Positions 9,452-18,449 of a stretch of DNA of 64,000 nucleotides are shown here, in pieces. The notes under the pieces were generated by a model, which saw only the letters and a program-made list of their open reading frames with translations, was not told the origin of the DNA and made no database searches. Position 1 is the stretch's first letter. Every line of letters starts with the position of its first letter. The stretch lies in NCBI GenBank assembly GCA_945861435.1, contig CAMAUX010000023.1:18413-82412 (forward strand), written 5' to 3'. The translations under genes and the position numbers were made by a program. This DNA is from Chthoniobacter flavus. Its GTDB lineage: Bacteria; Verrucomicrobiota; Verrucomicrobiia; Chthoniobacterales; Chthoniobacteraceae.

Positions 9452-10117
9452 CTACTTCAAATCCAAACCCTGCGCCCGCAGACGCGCCACGAGTTCCCCC
9501 ACCACCTCCTCCACACTCATCAGCGAACTATCCACAACCTGCGCCCCCTCCGCCACCAACAGCGGCGACTCCGCCCGCGAACTATCCTGCCGATCCCTCG
9601 CTCCAATCGCATCCCTCAACCCCTGCCGCGCACGCCGCTGCGCACGAATCTCAGGCGACGCATCAATGTAGAACTTGTGAACCGTCTCGGGAAAAACCAC
9701 CGACCCAATGTCCCGCCCCTCCATCACCACATCCCACTCTCTCGCATAGCAGCGCTGCAGATCCACAAGGAACCTGCGCACCTCCGGTACCGCCGCCACA
9801 TTGGACACATTCCCGTTCACCTCTTCGGAGGCAAGGTGCTCCGAGGGATCCACCCCACCCATCCGAATCGTAGACTCCCCCCCCTCCACTCCGCACTCCA
9901 TCCGCCCTTCGCCCTGGCAGTTCGCCAGCACCCTGCGCACCGCCTCCGCGTCCGCACTCGCAACGCCCTCCCTCAACACCTGCCACGTGAACGCCCGGTA
10001 CATCGCCCCGGTGTTCACGTAAACAAACCCAATCCGACGCGCCAATGCACGCGCAACGCTGCTCTTCCCCGATGCAGCCGGACCGTCAATCGCAATGACA
10101 ACGTGCGCAGGCGACAT
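9452..10117 (-). CDS. cmk: cytidylate kinase
   Basis: A 221-residue (d)CMP kinase that phosphorylates CMP/dCMP with ATP. The P-loop is at the N-terminus (IDGPAASGKSS), followed by the NMP-binding segment YVNTGAMYRAFTW and the EGRDIGSVVFP motif. The LID-like region FYIDASPEIRAQRR and the late LVAEGAQVVDSS are also present. The length matches the bacterial family. The gene starts four bases after aroA, the conserved aroA-cmk linkage found in many bacteria, and precedes plsC. Confidence 0.95.
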   Translation of the reverse strand: MSPAHVVIAIDGPAASGKSSVARALARRIGFVYVNTGAMYRAFTWQVLREGVASADAEAVRRVLANCQGEGRMECGVEGGESTIRMGGVDPSEHLASEEVNGNVSNVAAVPEVRRFLVDLQRCYAREWDVVMEGRDIGSVVFPETVHKFYIDASPEIRAQRRARQGLRDAIGARDRQDSSRAESPLLVAEGAQVVDSSLMSVEEVVGELVARLRAQGLDLK

Positions 10118-10121
10118 CGCT

Positions 10122-11450
10122 CTAGTGCAGATGCGTGATCACCGGCGTCTGCGGCGTCCGCGGACGCTTCAGCGCCAACTCCAACTCCTTGTCAAACCCC
10201 GGATACGATGTCGCAACGCACTCCGTCCCCGTAATCACCGTCTCCCCCTCCGCAAACAATCCCGCAATCGCAAACGCCATCGCAATGCGGTGATCCCCAA
10301 AACTCTCCAACACCGCCCCATGCAAAGGCGCGCCCCCGTTGATCTCCATGCCGTCCTCCGTCTCCACCACCTCCACGCCCATCGCACGCAGATTACCCGC
10401 AATCGCCGCAATGCGATCCGTCTCCTTCACCCGCAACTCCTTCGCATCCTTGATCACCGTGCGCCCCTGCGCCAGCGCCCCGGCCACCGCAAGCACCGGC
10501 AGCTCGTCAATCACATTGGGAATCTCACGCCCCCCGATCACCGTCCCCCGGAGGTTCGCTCCCGTGATCTCAATCGCGCCCATCGGCTCCGCACCATCGT
10601 TGCTGATCACCTCGCGCACATGCGCACCCATGCGCACCAGCACAGCCAGAATCCCCGTGCGCGTCGTGTTCAACCCCACGTCCTTCACCAGCAACTTTGC
10701 CTCTGGATGCGCCCCAGCCGCCACCAACCAAAACGCCGCACTCGAAATATCCCCGGGCACCACAAAGTCCCGCGACTCCGGCGTCTGCACCCCGTGGATG
10801 CTCACGCTCAAGTCCTTCTTCTTCGGATGCACCAGGAAATACTCCAGCATCCGCTCCGTATGATCCCGGCTCTGGAAGGGCTCCGTCACCGTCGTCTTCC
10901 CATGCGCAAACAACCCAGCCAGAAGCACCGCGCTCTTCACCTGCGCACTCGCCACCGGCGACAAATACTGCAGCGGCTCCAACTTCCCACCCTCAATCCT
11001 CAAGGGCGGCCGCCCATCCGCACCCTCCGCCACAATGCGCGCACCCATCTTCGCGAGCGGCTCCATCACCCGCCTCATCGGCCGCTTCGAAAGCGATGCA
11101 TCCCCAGTCAACCGCGTGGTGAAGGGCTGCGCCGCCAAAATCCCCGACAGCAACCGCATCGTCGTCCCGGAATTCCCGCAGTCGATGTCCCCGGAAGGCG
11201 CCTTGAAATGCCCGCGCTCCCCATGCACCACCAAAGTCGTCTCATCCACCCTCTCAATCTCAATGCCCAGCGCCCTCATCGCTCCCACCGTAGCAAGACA
11301 GTCCTCGCTCGGCAGAAATCCTCGGATCATGCACGGACCATTGCTCAACGCAGCCAGCATCACCGCCCGATGCGAAATGCTCTTGTCCCCGGGCACCGTG
11401 ATCTCTGCTTGAATTGCCGCGGCTTTGCGAATCTTCCAGTCGGACATCAT
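10122..11450 (-). CDS. aroA: 3-phosphoshikimate 1-carboxyvinyltransferase (EPSP synthase)
   Basis: A 442-residue enzyme of the shikimate pathway. It condenses phosphoenolpyruvate with shikimate-3-phosphate to EPSP. Recognisable blocks are the N-terminal VPGDKSISHRA (active-site Lys), the DCGNSGTTMRLLSG signature, SAQVKSAVLLAG, RDHTERML and the C-terminal VKETDRI and FGDHRIAM motifs. The active-site segments look intact. Two adjacent ATGs (11450 and 11447) overlap the tyrA stop. It lies between tyrA and cmk in the same operon. Glyphosate sensitivity class was not assigned. Confidence 0.96.
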   Translation of the reverse strand: MMSDWKIRKAAAIQAEITVPGDKSISHRAVMLAALSNGPCMIRGFLPSEDCLATVGAMRALGIEIERVDETTLVVHGERGHFKAPSGDIDCGNSGTTMRLLSGILAAQPFTTRLTGDASLSKRPMRRVMEPLAKMGARIVAEGADGRPPLRIEGGKLEPLQYLSPVASAQVKSAVLLAGLFAHGKTTVTEPFQSRDHTERMLEYFLVHPKKKDLSVSIHGVQTPESRDFVVPGDISSAAFWLVAAGAHPEAKLLVKDVGLNTTRTGILAVLVRMGAHVREVISNDGAEPMGAIEITGANLRGTVIGGREIPNVIDELPVLAVAGALAQGRTVIKDAKELRVKETDRIAAIAGNLRAMGVEVVETEDGMEINGGAPLHGAVLESFGDHRIAMAFAIAGLFAEGETVITGTECVATSYPGFDKELELALKRPRTPQTPVITHLH

Positions 11451-12298
11451 TAAGGGAGCCGCAGCCGATCACGCTCGGCTTTGGCAAGGGTTAGAAATTG
11501 TTCCATCGAAGGGGTGGGCGAATCAGGGCCAAGGAGTTTGATGATTTCACGGAGCTTTTCAACCATTGCCTCAGCCGATTCACGCACCGCCTCCCGATTC
11601 GCCCCCAAAATCCCCGCCCACATCCCCGGCGCACCCCCTGCCACACGCGTCGTATCCCGGAAACCCGGCCCGCACAACTCCAACGCCCCAGGGTCATTCT
11701 CAGACACCGTGCGCACCAGCACCGCCGCAAGCAGATGCGGAAAGTGACTGATCCACGCAACCGCCCTGTCGTGCTCCTGCGCCCCCATCCGGTGCACCCG
11801 GCATCCCAACAGCTCCCAGAACGCCCCAGCCTCCGCCACCGTCGCCTCCTCACACCCCACACCAGGCGTGACAATGCACGCCGCCCCTTCAAAAAGCCCC
11901 GCCTTCGCAGCCCTCATCCCCGTCTGCTCAGACCCCGCCATCGGATGACTCCCCACAAAGCGCGCACGCCCCGCAAAACACGGGTCGAGCGCCGCATGCA
12001 CCGCCCCCTTCACACTTCCCACATCGGTAACCAGCGTGTGACGCCCCACCAGCGGCACCATCTCCCTGCCCAACTCACCCATCGAATCCACCGGCGTGCA
12101 CAGCACCACCACATCAGCCCCCCTCACCACCGCCCCTAGCTCCACCGACGCCATGTCGCAAAACCCTCCCTCCAACGCCTCCTTCACCGACTCCTGCCGC
12201 CTCGCCCAAATCGCCACCTGCGCATCCGAACGCTTACGCAAACCAAGCGCAATGGATCCACCGAGCAATCCCGGACCGATCACGGCCACCTTCTTCAT
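11450..12298 (-). CDS. tyrA: prephenate dehydrogenase
   Basis: A 282-residue NAD-dependent enzyme converting prephenate to 4-hydroxyphenylpyruvate for tyrosine synthesis. It opens with the Rossmann motif VAVIGPGLLGGSIALGL. It carries TDVGSVKG, then the catalytic-His block FVGSHPMAGSEQTG, and later HDRAVAWISHFPHLLA. No ACT or chorismate mutase domain is fused; the mutase resides in pheA at 26.5 kb. The ATG at 12298 is preferred over a TTG two codons upstream. First gene of the tyrA-aroA-cmk-plsC run. Confidence 0.93.
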   Translation of the reverse strand: MKKVAVIGPGLLGGSIALGLRKRSDAQVAIWARRQESVKEALEGGFCDMASVELGAVVRGADVVVLCTPVDSMGELGREMVPLVGRHTLVTDVGSVKGAVHAALDPCFAGRARFVGSHPMAGSEQTGMRAAKAGLFEGAACIVTPGVGCEEATVAEAGAFWELLGCRVHRMGAQEHDRAVAWISHFPHLLAAVLVRTVSENDPGALELCGPGFRDTTRVAGGAPGMWAGILGANREAVRESAEAMVEKLREIIKLLGPDSPTPSMEQFLTLAKAERDRLRLP

Positions 12299-12386
12299 GG
12301 GCAAAGCCCCCGCGCCCCCCCCTCGGCCGCCCTCTCCTCAAGCCGACGAGCGCACATCCCGCGAAAGGCGAAAAGCGCCTTCACGC

Positions 12387-12746
12387 TCACGGCACCAGAA
12401 AAATCCTCTTCGTCCAAGGATCCAGCGCCTCGGACCCAGGGGGAAAACCACGCACATCAATGTACCCAGCTGCCGGAGCGTAAGGACTCGTCACAATCCC
12501 GGGCTTGCCGGGCACCGGAACCCCGTACTTGTAATCCCCCACCCGCGAGGGCGCCACCGGCGGCGGCGGCGGCGCCTCCACCTCAGGCGGCACCTCCGCA
12601 GGCGGTTGCTCGACCACCTCCGTCGCCTGCGAACCAGAAACCTGGGCGGATACCGGTTGGGACCTCAAGGGAAGCCGGAACGTCTCGCAACCCGCTAAAG
12701 AAACAACGGCAAGCACGAGTGGCAACTGGGCTGGGAAACGCTTCAT
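12387..12746 (-). CDS. small proline-rich lipoprotein
   Basis: A 119-residue protein with a lipoprotein signal peptide (MKRFPAQLPLVLAVVSLAGC); the lipobox LAGC predicts lipidation of Cys20. The mature part contains a Pro/Glu-rich linker (QPPAEVPPEVEAPPPPPVAP) and ends in a compact segment with YKYGVPVPGKPG and GYIDVRGFPPG. The latter resembles the short C-terminal region of verrucomicrobial lipoproteins of unknown role. The upstream in-frame ATG (12776) is disfavoured because the signal peptide begins at 12746. No function assigned. Confidence 0.75.
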   Translation of the reverse strand: MKRFPAQLPLVLAVVSLAGCETFRLPLRSQPVSAQVSGSQATEVVEQPPAEVPPEVEAPPPPPVAPSRVGDYKYGVPVPGKPGIVTSPYAPAAGYIDVRGFPPGSEALDPWTKRIFLVP

Positions 12747-12792
12747 AGGCACGGCCGACTCCTTACCCCAGCCCACCCTCCCGTGACAACGT

Positions 12793-13710
12793 TTATCCCG
12801 TCATCCTCCGGAGCGCATCCAACCCATCCGCCACCGCAGACGCCATCTTCTCCGGCGTCTCCAACGCCGCCAGCAAAGCACCGCTCTCCAAAACCTGCAC
12901 CCGATTGCGCAGCTTCAGGGCGGCCTCACCGAAATCAAAAGCAAGCCGCCCCCCGAGCCAACTCAACACCGCATGCTCCGCCCCGGGTTGCTGCGCGCAT
13001 GTCGCAAACACCTGCAGATCCACATCGCTCACCTTCTCAGGCTGCGAAAACGCCTCCTCGCGCAACCACTGCACGATCGTCTTCCTCGTCGAAAGATGGT
13101 TCCGGTACAAAAACCGCCCCAGAAGCGCCTGCCGATAAATGACCTTCGTCATCGCCGAAATCGGCTGCAGCCCAAACTCGCCACCCCCGTTGGGCCGGTA
13201 AAACACCATCCCCCCCACCAACTCCGGATGCGCCACCGCCAATGCCGCGCAAAAACCCGCCCCCAATCCGCTCGCCACAAACACCGCAGGCCCCGTGGCA
13301 TCCCCACGCGTCACCGCGCGCACAAAGTCCGCCAACTGCCCCACGTAATCCGCCGCAGTAAAACGACGCGCCGGCCGCGCAGACTCCCCAAACCCCACAA
13401 GATCCAGCGCAATCACCCGGTGATCCCTCACGAACGCAGGACAGACTTTAGACCACTCGTAGGACGAACCTCCGCAGCAGATGTCATGCACGAAGATCAG
13501 CGGCTGACCGCTCCCCGCCTCGTGGTACACCGTCTCCCCCAACGCCGTATTCACCACCTTCGTGGAAAACACCGCCGGCGAAATACTGTCGGGCACCCGC
13601 AGCTTCGTCGCCGATCGCACAAAAAACTTCAACGCCACCACCGCCAGCCCCGCAAACCCAGCCCCCACCCCAAGCGTCCAAGCCTGCTTGCCCAGAAGTT
13701 TCTTTCGCAT
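12793..13710 (-). CDS. alpha/beta-hydrolase-fold protein with atypical active site
   Basis: A 305-residue protein with an N-terminal membrane anchor or signal sequence (about residues 10-30) and an alpha/beta-hydrolase fold: LIFVHDICCGGSSYEW (oxyanion region), VIALDLVGFGES, then a nucleophile elbow FVASGLGAG with Ser147. The C-terminal part lacks the usual GxD and GH motifs: where the family has P-G-x-GH, this protein reads VLESGALLAALETPEK, with Leu in place of His. It may be a pseudo-hydrolase or use a non-standard triad. ATG 13710 has a GGGAGA Shine-Dalgarno; a TTG five codons upstream is an alternative. Confidence 0.75.
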   Translation of the reverse strand: MRKKLLGKQAWTLGVGAGFAGLAVVALKFFVRSATKLRVPDSISPAVFSTKVVNTALGETVYHEAGSGQPLIFVHDICCGGSSYEWSKVCPAFVRDHRVIALDLVGFGESARPARRFTAADYVGQLADFVRAVTRGDATGPAVFVASGLGAGFCAALAVAHPELVGGMVFYRPNGGGEFGLQPISAMTKVIYRQALLGRFLYRNHLSTRKTIVQWLREEAFSQPEKVSDVDLQVFATCAQQPGAEHAVLSWLGGRLAFDFGEAALKLRNRVQVLESGALLAALETPEKMASAVADGLDALRRMTG

Positions 13711-13769
13711 GAGCCGATCTCCCAATTCCCCGCCGGTTCAACGCCTCAAATCCACCAGTGACGCCCCCG

Positions 13770-14804
13770 CTAAAAACGCAGCTGCACCACCCCACTCCCG
13801 CGCACAATGCGCCCAATCCGACGGGCCTTCGTACGCCGGATCACAGCCGCGGCATCCTTCTCGGAAACCACCAGCACCATCCCCACACCCATATTGAAAA
13901 CCTGATACATCTCCGCCCGATCCACAAAGCCCCCCTCCTGAATGTGCCGGAACATCGCCGGCACCTTCCAAGAGCCCGTGTCGATCTCCGCATCGCAATC
14001 CTTCGGAAGCACCCTTGGCAGGTTGTCCACCAAACCACCCCCGGTGATATGCGCAAGCCCCTTCAACACCCCATGCGGCATCCCACCGACCAGCGGCTGG
14101 TAGTTGCGGTGCACTCTCAAAAGCTCCTCCCCCACCGTCTTCGCAAGCCCAGAAAGCCGCGAAGCCGGAGTCAACCGCATCTGTTCAAAAAGCACATGCC
14201 GCGCAAGGGAATACCCGTTCGTGTGCAGCCCGTTGGATGCCAACCCCAGCACCACATCCCCCACGCGAATCTTGGACCCATCGATCATCTTCGGCCGGTC
14301 CACCACCCCCACAATCGTCCCACAAAGATCGTACTCCCCCGGATGATACATCCCAGGCATCTGCGCCGTCTCCCCACCCACCAGCGCGCATCCCGCCTGT
14401 TTGCACGCCTTAGCAAACCCCTTGAGCAACTGCTGGAACACCGGCGGCTCCAACTTCTCCGCCCCTATGTAGTCCAAAAAGAAAAGCGGCCGCGCACCCA
14501 GCACCGCGATGTCATTCACACAATGATTCACCAAATCCTGCCCCATCGTGTCATGACGGTTCAGCGCAAACGCCAGCTTCAGCTTCGTTCCCACCCCATC
14601 CACACTCGACACCAACACCGGGTCCTTCATCCCCTTGAAGTTCGGACGAAACAAACCGCCAAATCCGCCGATCTTCCCGAGCACTTCCGGCCCGTGCGTA
14701 CCCTGAACCATCCGATGGATGCCACTCTTCACGCGGTTGCCAAGGTCCACGTCGACCCCCGCACGCGCGTACGCTTTCGGGGCTTTTTTAAGCTGAGATG
14801 CCAT
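13770..14804 (-). CDS. purM: phosphoribosylformylglycinamidine cyclo-ligase
   Basis: A 344-residue AIR synthetase that uses ATP to close the imidazole ring of purines. Diagnostic segments are the N-terminal YARAGVDVDLGN, SSVDGVGTKLKLA, HCVNDIAVLGARPLFFLDY and ALVGGETAQMPGMY, followed by GLHTNGYSLAR and ITGGGLVDNLPRVLP. The length is standard. It lies about 100 bases downstream of purF on the same strand, and the gap contains short T-runs but no convincing terminator. The start is ATG 14804 without a recognisable Shine-Dalgarno. Confidence 0.96.
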   Translation of the reverse strand: MASQLKKAPKAYARAGVDVDLGNRVKSGIHRMVQGTHGPEVLGKIGGFGGLFRPNFKGMKDPVLVSSVDGVGTKLKLAFALNRHDTMGQDLVNHCVNDIAVLGARPLFFLDYIGAEKLEPPVFQQLLKGFAKACKQAGCALVGGETAQMPGMYHPGEYDLCGTIVGVVDRPKMIDGSKIRVGDVVLGLASNGLHTNGYSLARHVLFEQMRLTPASRLSGLAKTVGEELLRVHRNYQPLVGGMPHGVLKGLAHITGGGLVDNLPRVLPKDCDAEIDTGSWKVPAMFRHIQEGGFVDRAEMYQVFNMGVGMVLVVSEKDAAAVIRRTKARRIGRIVRGSGVVQLRF

Positions 14805-14904
14805 ATGCTATTGAGCAGTTGATTGTGAAAAAGTAACCCGCCCCCATGGGCTCATGATGCCTTAACTATGCGCTTAATATGCACTAAAAGCACCGCGCGG
14901 GGCT

Positions 14905-16353
14905 CTACTGAAATAAATCCGGCTGCCCGGCCGCAGGCGCCAGAAGACTCACCCTCTGCCGACGACGTTCCATAATGAACTTGTCCAGCTTCGGATCCAC
15001 CGGCACCGGATATTCCCCGTTGAAACACGCAAGACAGAACGCATTCTCCGGCTGCCCCGTCGCACGCACCATGCTCGCCGTATCCAGATAACCAATCGAA
15101 TCCGCCCCAAGATAATCCCGGATCTGATCCAGCGTGCACTGATTTGCCAAAAGCTTCTCGGGATCCGGAAAGTCGATTCCGTAATGACACGCAAACCGGT
15201 GCGGCGGACACGAAATGCGCATGTGCACCTCCTTCGCCCCCGCCTCACGCAAATTCACCACGCGCGCGCGCGCCGTCGTCCCACGCACAATCGAGTCGTC
15301 CACCACCACCACCCGTTTCCCTGCCACCGCCTCCTTGATGAGGTTCAACTTCACCCTCACGTTGAAGTCCCGGATCAGCTGCGTCGGCTGCAGAAACGTG
15401 CGCCCAATGTAATGATTGCGCACAAAGGCGTGGTGATACGGAATCCCCAACTCCTCCGCAAATCCAAACGCCGCGTAATTCCCAGAGTCCGGCACCGGCA
15501 CCACAATATCCGCCTCCACCGGATGCAACCGCGCCAGCTCACGCCCCATCTCCGTGCGCACCCGCGCCACGTTCACACTCCCAAAAATCGAGTCCGGCCG
15601 CGCAAAATACACATACTCAAACACGCAGAACGCACGCTTCTCCTCCCGGAACGGAAACTCCGAGCGAATCCCCGTCTCGTCGATAATCACCACCTCGCCC
15701 GGCTCAATCTCCCTCACAAACTCCGCATGAATCAGGTCAAACGCGCAGGTCTCGCTCGAAAGCACATACGCTCCATCCAGCCTGCCCAGCGCCAGCGGCC
15801 GGAAACCAAAGGGATCCCGCACCCCGATGATCTCACGCTCGCTCATCATCACCAGCGAGAATGCCCCCTGGATCCGGCACAGCGCTGAAAGCACACCCTC
15901 CGCCTTCTCCGGCTGCGAGAGCAGATGCAGGATGATCTCACTGTCCACCGTCGTCTGAAAAATCGACCCCCGTTGCTCCAACTCATCCCTCAACACCCCG
16001 GCGTTCACCAAATTTCCGTTGTGCCCAATCGCAAGCTGCCCACGCGCACAATCCACCATCAACGGCTGCGCGTTCTTCAGGTTGCTTGAACCCGTCGTCG
16101 AATACCGCACGTGTCCGATCGCCCGCGTCCCCTTGATCCGCTCCAAATCCGCATGCGAAAACACCTGCGATACCAGCCCCATATCCACATGCCTGTTAAA
16201 CTGACTGTTCGGCCCATCGGCAGTCACGATCCCCGCACTCTCCTGCCCGCGATGCTGCAGGGCAAACAGTCCGTAGTACGTCAGGACGGCGGCGTTGGGA
16301 TGTCCAAAAACGGCGAAAACGCCGCACTCGTGGGTCGGTTTATGGTGCTTCAC
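14905..16353 (-). CDS. purF: amidophosphoribosyltransferase
   Basis: A 482-residue enzyme for the first committed purine step (PRPP plus glutamine to phosphoribosylamine). The glutaminase nucleophile is Cys10 after a short removable propeptide (MKHHKPTHE). LQHRGQESAGI follows. The PRPP loop is VVVVDDSIVRGTTAR. The cysteines of ISCPPHRFACHYG, NQC and FCLACF fit the iron-sulfur type of PurF, as in Bacillus. The start codon is GTG at 16353, about nine bases after a predicted transcription start. Divergent from dnaX. Confidence 0.96.
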   Translation of the reverse strand: MKHHKPTHECGVFAVFGHPNAAVLTYYGLFALQHRGQESAGIVTADGPNSQFNRHVDMGLVSQVFSHADLERIKGTRAIGHVRYSTTGSSNLKNAQPLMVDCARGQLAIGHNGNLVNAGVLRDELEQRGSIFQTTVDSEIILHLLSQPEKAEGVLSALCRIQGAFSLVMMSEREIIGVRDPFGFRPLALGRLDGAYVLSSETCAFDLIHAEFVREIEPGEVVIIDETGIRSEFPFREEKRAFCVFEYVYFARPDSIFGSVNVARVRTEMGRELARLHPVEADIVVPVPDSGNYAAFGFAEELGIPYHHAFVRNHYIGRTFLQPTQLIRDFNVRVKLNLIKEAVAGKRVVVVDDSIVRGTTARARVVNLREAGAKEVHMRISCPPHRFACHYGIDFPDPEKLLANQCTLDQIRDYLGADSIGYLDTASMVRATGQPENAFCLACFNGEYPVPVDPKLDKFIMERRRQRVSLLAPAAGQPDLFQ

Positions 16354-16368
16354 TCGGGGCGGGCCCGG

Positions 16369-16396
16369 AGACTAGCCCACGCCTGCCTTCGGTCAA
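16369..16396 (-). promoter_or_regulatory. predicted sigma-70-type promoter of purF
   Basis: On the minus strand a -35 TTGACC (16391-16396) and a -10 TAGTCT (16369-16374) are separated by 16 bases. This places transcription start near 16362, only about nine bases before the GTG start of purF, so the mRNA would be nearly leaderless. No purine riboswitch or PurR-like palindrome was seen in the 218-base purF-dnaX gap. Confidence 0.4.
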
Positions 16397-16533
16397 GCGG
16401 AGTCCTAATGAAACCCGCTTTTTACAAAACCCACCCAGCCCCACCTCTCACCGTCCGCCTCCAAAACCTGCTCCGCGGCCCAACCCAGCCACTCATCCAC
16501 CTCCAACCCAACCCCACCAAACCCTGAGAGATT

Positions 16534-16562
16534 TTGTTGGCCCAGTGCCCACGCTTCATTAG
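16534..16562 (+). promoter_or_regulatory. weak candidate promoter of dnaX
   Basis: TTGTTG (16534-16539) and CATTAG (16557-16562) are spaced by 17 bases and would start transcription a few bases before the GTG of dnaX, mirroring the short leader proposed for purF. The -10 match is poor, so this is only a candidate. Confidence 0.25.
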
Positions 16563-16571
16563 GTTGCCCCC

Positions 16572-18425
16572 GTGAGCTACACGGTTTTTGCCCGCAAATA
16601 TCGGCCGCAAACGTTTGCCGACGTCGTCGGCCAGGAGCACATCACCACCACGCTCCAAAACGCCATCCAACAACAACGCCTCGCCCACGCTTACATCTTC
16701 GTGGGCCCTCGCGGCACAGGGAAAACCTCCACCGCGCGCATCCTCGCCAAAGCCCTCAACTGCGTCCAAGGCCCCACCATCACCCCCTGCAACCAGTGCG
16801 ATGTCTGCCGCGAAATCGCTGCGGGCACCAGCCTCGATGTCCTCGAGTTCGACGCCGCCTCCAACACCCAAGTCGACAAAATCCGCGAGATCATCATCGA
16901 AAACGTCCGCTACGCCCCCACCCGCGGAAAGTACAAACTCTACATCGTCGACGAAGTTCACATGCTCTCGAACTCGTCCTTCAACGCCCTCCTCAAAACC
17001 CTCGAGGAACCACCGGCTCACGTGAAGTTCGTCTTCGCCACCACCGACGTCCAAAAAGTCCCCACCACCATCCTCAGCCGCTGCCAGCGCTTCGATCTCA
17101 AACGCATCCCCGCCCAGCTCATCTCCTCCCATCTCCTCTCCATCGCCACCAAGGAATCCATCCAACTCTCCAACGCCGCCGCCGACTCCCTCGCCCGCGG
17201 CGCCGAGGGCGGCATGCGCGATGCAGAGTCCATGCTCGACCAACTCGTCGCCTTCTGCGGCAACCATATCGAGGAAAACGACGTCCTCCAAATCTTCGGC
17301 TTCACCGCTCGCGAAACCGTCTCCTCCCTCTGCGAACACCTCATCGCAGGCCAGATCCCAGAAGCCCTCCACCTCCTCCAACAACAGGCTGAGGCCGGCA
17401 AGGACCTCTCACGCCTCTTCGGCGACCTCATCACCCACCTCCGCAATCTCCTCGTCGCCAAGGCCGACCCCAAAGGCCTCTCCGCCGACCTCGGCCCAGA
17501 GACCGTCGCCGCACTCCTCCAACAAGGCGAACGCCTCGAAATGACCCGCCTCCTCGAACTCATCGAACAGTTCGCAGAGGCCGAATCCCGCATCAAATGG
17601 GCCCCGGACAAAAAGATGCACTTCGAGATCGCCCTCATCCGGGCATCCCAAACCCTCCAGCAAGCCACCCTCACCGAGGTCCTTCAAGCCCTCAGCGCCA
17701 TGGCTCAGGGCCAGCCCGTCCAATCACGCACCGCAACAAAGCCCTCGCTCAAACCCGAGCCCAAACCCGCCGCGCCCTCCCCCAAGCCCACCGCCGCTCC
17801 GGCTCCGAAACCTTCAGCCCCCCAACCCGCCTCCACACAGGCGCCCCCATGGGATCCCGCCCCCAACACCGCCGCCACCGCGAGCCCAGCCCCGGCTGCT
17901 CCTGCCATCCCTCCCAGCACCCCGGCCCCGGAGCCCACCAAAAAGACAAAGCCATCGGCAGTCACCACCCCAAAAGCCGAACCCGCTCCCGCTCCAGTCT
18001 CAGCCAAAGAAATCACACCGGAGCCACAACCGGCAACCGCCCCCCTCGCAGACTCCACCGACGCCGCGGCACTCTGGAAAGCACTCCTCGCTGAGGTTCA
18101 AAAGCAGCGTCCTCTCATCGCCGCGTGGGTGCGCGTCGGCACCCTCCTGGAACTCCACGCCGACACCGCCCTCATCGGCTTCCCTCCGGACGAAAGCCTC
18201 TCCCTCGAATACTGCGAACAACCCAACAATCGCACCCTCCTCGAGAACCTCATCCAGACCCTCCTCGGCCGCCCCGTCCGCATCAAAATGGCCCTCAAGG
18301 AAGGCCTCGCCAGCGCCCCGGCTCCCGAACCCGAACGCCCGCGCGATCCCATGGAGGAATTCAAAAACGACCCCCTCATCCGCAAGGCACTCGAAATCTT
18401 CAAGACCGAGATCCACCCCGCGTAA
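16572..18425 (+). CDS. dnaX: DNA polymerase III subunit gamma/tau
   Basis: A 617-residue clamp-loader ATPase. It begins FARKYRPQTFADVVGQEHI and has Walker A GPRGTGKT (residues 45-52). A zinc module follows (Cys64, Cys73, Cys76, Cys79), then the Walker B region IVDEVHMLSNSSFNALL and sensor-1 ILSRCQRF. Residues about 380-490 form a Pro/Ala/Lys-rich linker, followed by a small C-terminal domain of the tau type that would bind the polymerase. The start is GTG. No obvious frameshift site that would produce a gamma form was recognised. ybaB follows 24 bases downstream; recR, often third in this cluster, is absent. Confidence 0.95.
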   Translation: MSYTVFARKYRPQTFADVVGQEHITTTLQNAIQQQRLAHAYIFVGPRGTGKTSTARILAKALNCVQGPTITPCNQCDVCREIAAGTSLDVLEFDAASNTQVDKIREIIIENVRYAPTRGKYKLYIVDEVHMLSNSSFNALLKTLEEPPAHVKFVFATTDVQKVPTTILSRCQRFDLKRIPAQLISSHLLSIATKESIQLSNAAADSLARGAEGGMRDAESMLDQLVAFCGNHIEENDVLQIFGFTARETVSSLCEHLIAGQIPEALHLLQQQAEAGKDLSRLFGDLITHLRNLLVAKADPKGLSADLGPETVAALLQQGERLEMTRLLELIEQFAEAESRIKWAPDKKMHFEIALIRASQTLQQATLTEVLQALSAMAQGQPVQSRTATKPSLKPEPKPAAPSPKPTAAPAPKPSAPQPASTQAPPWDPAPNTAATASPAPAAPAIPPSTPAPEPTKKTKPSAVTTPKAEPAPAPVSAKEITPEPQPATAPLADSTDAAALWKALLAEVQKQRPLIAAWVRVGTLLELHADTALIGFPPDESLSLEYCEQPNNRTLLENLIQTLLGRPVRIKMALKEGLASAPAPEPERPRDPMEEFKNDPLIRKALEIFKTEIHPA

Positions 18426-18449
18426 TCCACGCCCACCACACTCCCTTTT

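Noticed and set aside
14880..14904. Possible terminator between purF and purM (GC stem followed by TTTT on the minus strand)
   Set aside because: The stem has mismatches and a two-base loop if fully paired; too weak to call.
16422..17384. 320-codon minus-strand open frame opposite dnaX
   Set aside because: Acidic, Gly-rich translation of the complement of a high-GC gene; dnaX on the plus strand is unambiguous.
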